This document shows positions 1 to 5,954 of a stretch of 8,156 nt of DNA, piece by piece; positions within the stretch are counted from its first letter, which is position 1, and each line of letters starts with the position of its first letter. The stretch covers positions 27,699 to 35,854 of the forward strand of contig CAOOMX010000010.1 of NCBI GenBank assembly GCA_948497845.1, written 5' to 3'. The notes beneath the pieces are model-generated. The model made no database searches. It was given only the letters and a program-made list of their open reading frames with translations, and was not told the origin of the DNA. The position numbers and the translations under genes are program-made. The DNA is from an uncultured Bacilli bacterium (lineage in GTDB: Bacteria; Bacillota_I; Bacilli_A; RF39; UBA660).

Positions 1-30
1 GTCATATACTGCGATGCCTTTCAAAAGAAC

Positions 31-972
31 TTAACTTGCATATGTTTGCTTAATATTCATATAAAATCCTGCCATTATCAAATCATACTTCTGTTCCTTA
101 CGAAGTAAATCAAACTGTAAGGGACAAAAAGCATGAGAACAATTATCGAAAAAGGAATCGTCATCATTCTTTTTACAATTGGCTGTTATATCAAAGCTAA
201 AGATAGAATGAATATCATATTTATTATCATTAATATAAGCTAAAGAACTAGCGTGCCCTGGACTAGTTTGAGATTTGCTTTCCCAAACTTGCATATCGCA
301 AGAAACTCCTAGAAAAAAACAAATGCTAGCAAAAAAATTCGCATATCCGGTACAAACGATTTCCTCTCTTGCAAGAACTTTTGCTAAGTCTCTACCAATG
401 GCATTATTGCTAGAAGTACTTTTAATATATTTACGATTTCTAGCTACATCAAAGGCATATAAAGCAATTTCAGCAGGAGTTGGAGAAAAAGGTCTTATGG
501 CATCAGCGATTTTTATAATTTTATGGTAAGCCTCCAAAAGTTCTTCTTTCCCCAAATCTTCAATTGTATTAAACCTATCTTTAAAAAGAGTGGACGAATT
601 CCATGGTGCATTTAATACTTGCATTAATGCATCTGAGTGCAAATGCCAAAGTTCTACATCAAATGAAATAGCATCATCCCTTAATGCGCTAGAAGCATAA
701 GGAGAAATATTACGAACCAAAACACGCTCTTTTTTAATCATCGCAACTAATTTAGTAATATTTCTATTTATTTTATTTAGTGCGTGCATGAGTGATTGCT
801 GTTCTTTTGTAGATAAGAATATAGAATCTTGATCTAAAGTTATAGGTAGTGGATGATCTAAAAAGGAATAAAAACGCTCAAAAGAATTAAAAGTTAGATT
901 TAATACATTATCAAAATAAAAGCAATTAAATTCTTTCTCAGCTAAAAAATCAATCCATATTTCTAATTGCAT
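31..972 (-). CDS. Cytosolic transglutaminase-like (papain-fold) protein, 313 aa
   Basis: The C-terminal half carries a transglutaminase-like core. It has a nucleophile-type motif VCTGYANFFA (Cys207), a hydrophobic helix ending in a 'LGVSCD' turn like the 'LGIPAR' of the family, then GHASSLAYI (His240) and a strand KYDIH. Family members use a Cys-His-Asp triad for amide hydrolysis or transfer; here the position expected for Asp is His255, so activity is uncertain. The N-terminal ~150 residues are helical, charged and unrecognised. There is no signal peptide or membrane segment, so the protein is probably cytoplasmic. I chose the ATG at 972 because it follows a GAGGGGGG ribosome site and lies about 22 bases downstream of a well-formed promoter. 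The frame stays open upstream to 1092, but that extension would begin beyond the promoter. The gene is divergent from priA. Substrate and pathway are unknown. An alternative is a pseudoenzyme or peptidase-like protein. Confidence 0.72.
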   Translation of the reverse strand: MQLEIWIDFLAEKEFNCFYFDNVLNLTFNSFERFYSFLDHPLPITLDQDSIFLSTKEQQSLMHALNKINRNITKLVAMIKKERVLVRNISPYASSALRDDAISFDVELWHLHSDALMQVLNAPWNSSTLFKDRFNTIEDLGKEELLEAYHKIIKIADAIRPFSPTPAEIALYAFDVARNRKYIKSTSSNNAIGRDLAKVLAREEIVCTGYANFFASICFFLGVSCDMQVWESKSQTSPGHASSLAYINDNKYDIHSIFSFDITANCKKNDDDSFFDNCSHAFCPLQFDLLRKEQKYDLIMAGFYMNIKQTYAS

Positions 973-977
973 AAAAA

Positions 978-985
978 CCCCCCTC
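978..985 (-). promoter_or_regulatory. Ribosome binding site that fixes the transglutaminase-like gene start
   Basis: Read on the minus strand this is GAGGGGGG followed by five T residues and ATG. It supports the start at 972 over the in-frame ATG at 1092, which has no such site. Confidence 0.7.
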
Positions 986-1000
986 TTTTTATTGGGCTTT

Positions 1001-1029
1001 ATTTTAGCACAAATATAAATGTTCGTCAA
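1001..1029 (-). promoter_or_regulatory. Sigma-A-type promoter with extended -10 for the transglutaminase-like gene
   Basis: On the minus strand the sequence reads TTGACG (-35, plus-strand 1024-1029), a 17-base spacer, then TAAAAT (-10, 1001-1006). A TG pair one base before the -10 gives an extended -10 element. Transcription should start near 994, giving a leader of roughly 20 bases ahead of the ATG at 972. Both hexamers match the consensus at 5 of 6 positions, so this is the strongest promoter on the minus strand. Confidence 0.75.
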
Positions 1030-1033
1030 ATGC

Positions 1034-1062
1034 TTTACTAAATGAAAAATCCATACTAAAAT
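1034..1062 (+). promoter_or_regulatory. Probable priA promoter
   Basis: TTTACT (1034-1039) and TAAAAT (1057-1062) are separated by 17 bases, matching sigma-A hexamers at 4 and 5 of 6 positions. The predicted start near 1069 leaves a very short leader with GAGG at 1071-1074, eight bases before the priA ATG. This promoter lies back to back with the minus-strand promoter at 1001-1029, only about five bases apart, so the two could compete for RNA polymerase. Confidence 0.5.
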
Positions 1063-1082
1063 AAAGTATAGAGGTAAAAAAT

Positions 1083-3269
1083 ATGTATGCACAAGTCATT
1101 GTTGAATATCCAGTTAAAACGTTAGATAAAACATTTACCTATAGCATTCCTTCTATTTTAAAGAATGTTCTTTTAGTTGGCATGAAGGTCAAAGTTCCTT
1201 TCGGTACGAAAGAAATAGAAGGCTTTGTTTTAGAAATAACAGATATATGTGAAGCTGATTATGAAATAAGAGAAATAATAGAGATTATAGATAAAGAATT
1301 AATTTTAAATGAAGAGCTTTTACATATAGCTGATTTTCTAAAAGAAGAAACATTGTGTACCAAAATAAAAGCCTTGCAAAGCATGTTGCCGTCAAGTTTA
1401 AAAGCAGGAAATAAAAAGAGAAAAGATTATGCTCATTATGAAGCCTATATCCGATTAAATAAAGAAGTAGATATTGAAAGTTATATTAGACAAAATAGAA
1501 GATATGAAAAGCAAATAGAAATTATTGAGTTATTAGAAAATGAAGAAAGAATATCAAAAAAGGATATAAATAATAGTAGTTTAAAAACTTTATTAAGTAG
1601 GGGAATTGTTGTTGAAGAAAAAGAGCAAGTATATCGTTTACAAAATAAAGAAGATCAAATAAAGGATAAAGTTTTAACAGAAGAACAACAAAATGCTTTT
1701 TTAAAAATAAAAGAAAGCTTAAATGAATACAAGACTTTTCTTTTATTTGGAGTAACAGGTTCAGGTAAAACAGAAGTGTACATTAAAATCATTAAAGAGG
1801 TAATAGCATCAGGTAAGAGGGCTTTAGTAATGGTGCCAGAAATAAGTTTAACGACCCAAATTGCGCAAAGGTTTGCCGCTTCGTTTGGTAGTGATGTAGC
1901 CATTTTGCATAGTTCTCTTTCTGTTGGAGAAAAGTATGATGAATATATCAAAATAATACGTAAAGAAGTTCATGTTGTAGTAGGAACAAGAAGTAGTGTT
2001 TTTGCACCGTTAGAAAATCTAGGTATTATTATTATTGATGAAGAGGATAGTCCATCATATAAGCAAGAAAACACACCTAAGTATCATGCGAAAGATGTAG
2101 CTATGTATCGGGCCAAATATAATCATATTCCCCTTGTATTAGCAACAGCCACTCCAACTTTAGAAGCTAAAGCTAGGGCTGATAAAGGTGTTTTTGAGCT
2201 TATTAAAATGGAAAAAAGAGTAGGAGCATCTACTTTACCAGAAATCCATATTGTAGATATGGAAAAAGAGATGAAGCAAAAAAATATGATTTTTAGTAGG
2301 CTTTTAATAGAAAAGATAAAAGAAAAATTAGAGAAAAAAGAACAAGTTATTTTATTGCTAAATCGAAGAGGTTTTTCAACATTTATTACATGTAGTAATT
2401 GTGGTTTTGTTTATAAATGCCCTAGTTGTGATATAACTATGACATTTCATAAAACAAGTAATAATGTCATGTGTCATTATTGCGGATATACGATTAAAAA
2501 AAGTGATTTATGTCCAAAGTGTCATGAAGATGCATTAAATTATTATGGATTAGGTACTGAGAAATTAGAAAGTGAATTACAAAAAATATTTAATGAAGCA
2601 AGAATTATTCGTATGGATCAAGATGTAACACAAAAAAAAGGTGCACACGAAAGAATTATTAAAGCGTTTAAAAACCTAGAATATGATATATTAGTGGGAA
2701 CGCAAATGGTCAGTAAAGGGCTTGATTTTCCTAAAGTATCCTTAGTAGGAGTTATTAATGCAGACGCTAGTTTAAATATTCCTGATTTTAGAAGCAATGA
2801 AACTACTTTTTCTCTTTTAAGTCAAGTAGCAGGAAGAGCAGGAAGAAGTGATATAAAAGGAGAAGTTATTATTCAGACCTTTAACCCTGATAACTATATT
2901 ATACAATGTGTAAAAAACAATGATTATAATTCTTTTTATAGAAAAGAGATGGATTTTAGAAGAAAATTAAGATATCCACCATACTATTATTTGGTAGGAA
3001 TAAAGGTAATTGGAAAAAGTTACGAAGTAGCATTAAAAGAAGCCCAAAAAGTTAAGAAATATTTAGATATGCATTTGAATAGAGAAACGATTTGTTTAGG
3101 ACCAACGACAGCAGCTGTTTTAAAATATAAAGAAGAATATCGTTTTCAAATCATAATAAAATACCGTTTTGATGAGTCTTTAAAAAGCGTATTAAAAGAA
3201 ATAGCATCTTTTTATGTTACCAATAAAGATTGTTATATAGATATAGATTTTAATCCTAATAGAATTTAA
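1083..3269 (+). CDS. priA: Primosomal protein N' (PriA), replication-restart helicase
   Basis: PriA is a 3'-to-5' superfamily 2 DNA helicase that recognises stalled or D-loop forks and helps reload the replicative helicase. At 728 aa it is close to full family length. The N-terminal ~190 residues correspond to the fork-binding region (AQVIVEYPVKTLDKTFTY start). The helicase core follows: Walker A GVTGSGKT (223-230), the Walker B region IIIIDEED (315-322), GTRSSVFAP (301-309), ATATPTLE, then GTQMVSKGLDFP (539-550) and the arginine-finger motif QVAGRAGRSD (581-590). Between the RecA-like lobes is the intact zinc-binding insertion with eight cysteines (437, 440, 446, 449, 464, 467, 477, 480). 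The motif II box reads DEED where most PriA proteins have DEEH. GAGG at 1071-1074 supports the ATG at 1083. No terminator is visible after the gene. Identification is very secure. Confidence 0.97.
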   Translation: MYAQVIVEYPVKTLDKTFTYSIPSILKNVLLVGMKVKVPFGTKEIEGFVLEITDICEADYEIREIIEIIDKELILNEELLHIADFLKEETLCTKIKALQSMLPSSLKAGNKKRKDYAHYEAYIRLNKEVDIESYIRQNRRYEKQIEIIELLENEERISKKDINNSSLKTLLSRGIVVEEKEQVYRLQNKEDQIKDKVLTEEQQNAFLKIKESLNEYKTFLLFGVTGSGKTEVYIKIIKEVIASGKRALVMVPEISLTTQIAQRFAASFGSDVAILHSSLSVGEKYDEYIKIIRKEVHVVVGTRSSVFAPLENLGIIIIDEEDSPSYKQENTPKYHAKDVAMYRAKYNHIPLVLATATPTLEAKARADKGVFELIKMEKRVGASTLPEIHIVDMEKEMKQKNMIFSRLLIEKIKEKLEKKEQVILLLNRRGFSTFITCSNCGFVYKCPSCDITMTFHKTSNNVMCHYCGYTIKKSDLCPKCHEDALNYYGLGTEKLESELQKIFNEARIIRMDQDVTQKKGAHERIIKAFKNLEYDILVGTQMVSKGLDFPKVSLVGVINADASLNIPDFRSNETTFSLLSQVAGRAGRSDIKGEVIIQTFNPDNYIIQCVKNNDYNSFYRKEMDFRRKLRYPPYYYLVGIKVIGKSYEVALKEAQKVKKYLDMHLNRETICLGPTTAAVLKYKEEYRFQIIIKYRFDESLKSVLKEIASFYVTNKDCYIDIDFNPNRI

Positions 3270-3308
3270 TAAAATAGAAAAAAAGGGGTACTAAAACAGA
3301 ATGAAGTA

Positions 3309-3317
3309 TGATACAAT
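3309..3317 (+). promoter_or_regulatory. Extended -10 promoter element for lemA
   Basis: TGATACAAT carries a TG pair one base before a 5-of-6 match to TATAAT. No convincing -35 is seen 16-18 bases upstream (TACTAA at the 17-base position), so this would be an extended -10 promoter. The predicted start near 3324 leaves a leader of about 17 bases containing the ribosome site. Read-through from priA is also possible because no terminator separates them. Confidence 0.45.
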
Positions 3318-3325
3318 TTAAATAT

Positions 3326-3332
3326 AAGGAGG
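3326..3332 (+). promoter_or_regulatory. Strong ribosome binding site that fixes the lemA start
   Basis: AAGGAGG lies eight bases before the ATG at 3341. The frame is open from an ATG at 3308, but that would put the ribosome site inside the coding region and add charged residues before the membrane segment. The start at 3341 is therefore preferred. Confidence 0.85.
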
Positions 3333-3340
3333 AACGAGTT

Positions 3341-3892
3341 ATGCCTTGGTGGATTATATTAATCATTGTACTAGTAATTATTGTATTATGGGCTATATCT
3401 ACATATAACAGTTTAATTAAATTAAGAAATAGAGTAAAAGATCAATGGGCACAAATAGATGTTCAATTAAAAAGAAGATTTGATTTAATTCCTAATTTAG
3501 TAGAAACTGTAAAAGGATATACAAAGCATGAAAGTGGTACTTTAGAAGCGGTTATTAAAGCTAGAAATACATATGTATCTGCAACAACTCCAGAAGACCA
3601 AATGAAAGCGGATGGGGAATTAACCCATGCTATTTCAAAACTATTTGCTTTAACAGAAAGTTATCCTGATTTAAAAGCAAATACAAACTTTCAAGAATTA
3701 CAAACAGAACTAACAGCCACAGAAAGCAAAATAGCTAGCGCAAGACAATTCTATAATGATACTGTAATGACTTATAATAATAAAGTAGAAACAGTACCAA
3801 GCAATATAATTGCTAGTATATTTAAATTTGAACGTCGTGCATTTTTTGAAGTGGCAGAAAAAGAAAGAGAAAATGTAGAAGTAAAATTTTAA
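3341..3892 (+). CDS. lemA: LemA family membrane protein
   Basis: The 183-aa protein begins with one N-terminal membrane helix (about residues 3-20, WWIILIIVLVIIVLWAIS). It continues with the LemA helical domain: YNSLIKLRNRVKDQWAQIDV, LKRRFDLIPNLVETVKGY and HESGTLEAVIKAR are all family signatures. The end of the domain, TYNNKVETVPSNIIASIFKFERRAFFEV, is also typical. LemA proteins have a short N-terminal anchor and a four-helix bundle. Their biochemical function is not established; the Listeria protein gave the family its name as an antigen source. The gene sits 45 bases upstream of a DUF2207 membrane protein, a common pairing that suggests they act together at the envelope. Length is normal for the family. 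Confidence 0.95.
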   Translation: MPWWIILIIVLVIIVLWAISTYNSLIKLRNRVKDQWAQIDVQLKRRFDLIPNLVETVKGYTKHESGTLEAVIKARNTYVSATTPEDQMKADGELTHAISKLFALTESYPDLKANTNFQELQTELTATESKIASARQFYNDTVMTYNNKVETVPSNIIASIFKFERRAFFEVAEKERENVEVKF

Positions 3893-3915
3893 GGACGCTA
3901 ACAACGTCTTTTTTT
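3891..3915 (+). terminator. Short intrinsic terminator or attenuator after lemA
   Basis: AAGGACG (3891-3897) pairs with CGTCTTT (3905-3911) across a 7-base loop, with one G-U pair, and a run of seven T covers 3909-3915. The left arm uses the last two bases of the lemA stop codon. The stem is short, so it may be leaky and set the ratio of LemA to the downstream DUF2207 protein rather than stop transcription fully. No good promoter is visible between the hairpin and the next gene, which favours partial read-through. Confidence 0.55.
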
Positions 3916-3937
3916 AAAAAAGAAAGGTTGTGAAAAG

Positions 3938-5797
3938 ATGAAAAAGTTTTTGATAGGAATATGTACTTTTTTCTTAATGCCTCTTTGTACCTTAGCAGTA
4001 AATTATGATATTAAAAATTTCTATATTGATGCAGCTATTGAAGAAAATGGTGATATGCATGTTAAAGAAATGATTGTATTAAAAGGATCTTTTAATGGTT
4101 ATGAAAGAGATATATTATATAAAGGAGATTATGAAAACTATAATGCTAGTAATATAGAAAATATAAAAATTAGTGCCAAAGAAGTAAAGGAAGATATAAC
4201 CTACGATGATTTAGAAGATGACTTTATGCCTTTTAAAGAAGTATCATTTAGTAATAATGGAAGCAAAAAAGAGTATGTAGAAAAGCTTTTAAATGGGGGA
4301 TATCGTTATCGTATGTATTATGCTACACAAAATAGTAAGACAGCCTTTTTAATAGAATATACATTAAAAGATGTAGTAATTTTACATAATGATTGTGCAG
4401 AAATATACTGGAATTTTATTGGAAATGATTTTGCAGATACGATTCATGATTTACGTATAAGAGTAAGACTACCAAAAAAAGATGATCAAATTCATTGGTG
4501 GTTTCATGGTGATTTAGCTGGAGAATCAAAACAAATCGAAAGTGATCCTATGCCAGTAATTGAAGCAAAATTAGATAAAAATCCTGCTTATAAAGCCGTG
4601 GATACAAGGCTTTTATTCAGCCGTGAAAGTGTGAATAAAGACTTAATCAAAAAGCAAGATAATGAAGATGTAAAAGAAAGTATTATAAAACATGAAGATG
4701 AAATTGTAAAAAAAGATACAGAAGTAAGAGCACAAATGAAATTGAAGTATAACATTGCTAAAATAATGACAATTATTTATTTTATAACTTTAATTGTTAT
4801 ATGGGTATATGTTTACATAAAATATGATAAAGAAAGACCATCTAAGTTTCAAAATGAATACAATAGAGAATTTATTGATGATTACAATGTAGAAGTAATA
4901 GACTATTTAATGAACAAGAATATAACTCCAAATGCTATGAGTGCATCTATCATGAATCTCATCTATAAGAAAAATATAGCTTATGAAGAGATACAAAATG
5001 AAAAGGGAAAAAAAGATTATCAATTTACTTTAAAAACAAGAGATAAATTAAATGACACAGAAAATGCGTTAGTAGATTTTTTGTTCTTAAAAGTAGGAAA
5101 AGATAATATTTTTACTGCATCTGGTTTAAAAAACTATGCTAGTTCCACCAAAACATGCAATACCTTTATGTCTAGCTACACAGCCTGGAATAATGCTGTT
5201 TTAGAAGATGCTAAAAATGAAGAATTCTTTGAAAATGGTTCTACTCGTTTTGTATATGGCCTCATTATATTTTTACTATCGATAATAGTTACATGGTTTG
5301 TAGCAGGAAATAACATTGAATTCATACCCGCGTTTTTCACAATCTTCTCATCAATAATATTTATAGTCTATTTAAGTGTTCTTTCTAAAAAAACAGAAAA
5401 AGGAATAGATCATTATACTAAATGGAAAGCTTTTAAAAAGTTTTTAGAGGATTTTGGAACATTTGAACTAAAAGAATTACCTGAAATAGAATTATGGGAA
5501 AGATATTTAGTATATGCAACTATTTTTGGCTTAGCAGACAAAGTAGAGAAAGCAATGAATGTAAAAATTAAAGAAATAAGTCCTAGCAATGCTTACTATA
5601 ATTCAATATATATTTATAACCATTACAATATTGCTCCAGTCATACAATCTTCCGTTAGAGGAGCATATAGTGGAGCTCAAACAGCCATAACTAGAGCTCA
5701 GGCGAATTCAAGTAATGGAAGCTTTGGTGGACATGGCGGAGGCTTTTCTTCAGGCGGAGGCTTTGGTGGCGGCGGCGGTGGAGGCCGAGGCTTTTAA
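3938..5797 (+). CDS. DUF2207-type membrane protein with glycine-rich C-terminal tail
   Basis: The 619-aa protein has a signal peptide (MKKFLIGICTFFLMPLCTLA), then a beta-rich extracytoplasmic region of about residues 22-220 that fits DUF2207 (YDIKNFYIDAAIEENGDMHV, FNGYERDILY, and the later WNFIGNDFADTIHDLRIRVRLP). A charged, probably coiled-coil stretch (about 230-270) leads into a membrane helix (about 272-296). A soluble domain follows, then two further helices (about 437-456 and 462-482), and the conserved KAFKKFLEDF...ELWERYLVYATIFGLADKV region (about 498-536). The tail (594-619) is almost all Gly, Phe and Ser, typical of this family. DUF2207/YciQ-like proteins often sit beside LemA, and their function is unknown. 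AAAGG at 3923-3927 serves as ribosome site. Family assignment is secure; function is not. Confidence 0.9.
   Translation: MKKFLIGICTFFLMPLCTLAVNYDIKNFYIDAAIEENGDMHVKEMIVLKGSFNGYERDILYKGDYENYNASNIENIKISAKEVKEDITYDDLEDDFMPFKEVSFSNNGSKKEYVEKLLNGGYRYRMYYATQNSKTAFLIEYTLKDVVILHNDCAEIYWNFIGNDFADTIHDLRIRVRLPKKDDQIHWWFHGDLAGESKQIESDPMPVIEAKLDKNPAYKAVDTRLLFSRESVNKDLIKKQDNEDVKESIIKHEDEIVKKDTEVRAQMKLKYNIAKIMTIIYFITLIVIWVYVYIKYDKERPSKFQNEYNREFIDDYNVEVIDYLMNKNITPNAMSASIMNLIYKKNIAYEEIQNEKGKKDYQFTLKTRDKLNDTENALVDFLFLKVGKDNIFTASGLKNYASSTKTCNTFMSSYTAWNNAVLEDAKNEEFFENGSTRFVYGLIIFLLSIIVTWFVAGNNIEFIPAFFTIFSSIIFIVYLSVLSKKTEKGIDHYTKWKAFKKFLEDFGTFELKELPEIELWERYLVYATIFGLADKVEKAMNVKIKEISPSNAYYNSIYIYNHYNIAPVIQSSVRGAYSGAQTAITRAQANSSNGSFGGHGGGFSSGGGFGGGGGGGRGF
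5735..5764 (+). repeat. In-frame 12-base direct repeat in the glycine-rich tail
   Basis: GGCGGAGGCTTT occurs at 5735-5746 and again at 5753-5764, spaced 18 bases apart so the reading frame is kept. Both encode a Gly-Gly-Gly-Phe-type unit. The tail is much richer in G and C than its surroundings, and the repeats could allow slippage that alters tail length. Confidence 0.7.
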
Positions 5798-5821
5798 AAG
5801 AGTGCTGGTGCATTCTTTTTT
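5796..5821 (+). terminator. Intrinsic terminator after the DUF2207 gene
   Basis: AAAAGAGTGC (5796-5805) pairs with GCATTCTTTT (5810-5819) across a TGGT tetraloop, giving a 10-base stem with one G-U pair, followed by a T run to 5821. The left arm overlaps the stop codon. It separates the LemA/DUF2207 unit from the secreted-protein genes. Confidence 0.8.
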
Positions 5822-5882
5822 AATACATGCTTTTAGTAAATTGAGCCAAACTATAAATATAGAAGAAAAAAGCACAACAATC

Positions 5883-5911
5883 TTTACAAACAATGACAAA
5901 TAGATTAGAAT
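5883..5911 (+). promoter_or_regulatory. Sigma-A-type promoter for the secreted-protein operon
   Basis: TTTACA (5883-5888) and TAGAAT (5906-5911) are 17 bases apart and each matches the consensus at 5 of 6 positions. A short A-rich tract lies upstream (5863-5870). Transcription would begin near 5918. An overlapping weaker alternative is ATGACA (5893-5898) with an extended -10 TGATATAGA (5912-5920, 16-base spacer). Confidence 0.62.
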
Positions 5912-5923
5912 TGATATAGAGTA

Positions 5924-5939
5924 ACAACTATATTGTTGT
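5924..5939. promoter_or_regulatory. Inverted repeat in the leader of the secreted-protein operon
   Basis: ACAAC (5924-5928) and GTTGT (5935-5939) form a perfect 5-base inverted repeat around TATATT. It lies between the predicted transcription start and the ribosome site AGAGG at 5944-5948. It could be an operator or a weak RNA hairpin that affects translation. The arms are short, so chance is a real alternative. Confidence 0.3.
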
Positions 5940-5954
5940 ATAAAGAGGTAGAAT

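Noticed and set aside
973..1092. N-terminal extension of the transglutaminase-like protein to an ATG at 1092
   Set aside because: The extension spans a clear promoter and a good ribosome site for the ATG at 972, and its translated residues resemble translated intergenic DNA.
3270..3308. Terminator after priA
   Set aside because: The stretch is A-rich but I could find no stem with a following T run.
3308..3340. Longer lemA start at 3308
   Set aside because: It would place the strong AAGGAGG site inside the gene and put charged residues before the membrane anchor; the ATG at 3341 fits family length.
5851..5862. Small palindrome CTATAAATATAG in the intergenic region
   Set aside because: The stem is five A/T-rich bases with a two-base loop, expected by chance in such AT-rich DNA and not placed at a promoter element.
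5715..5903. Plus-strand frame rich in Ala and Glu overlapping the Gly-rich tail
   Set aside because: It is an out-of-frame reading of the glycine codons with no ribosome site, and it runs through the terminator.
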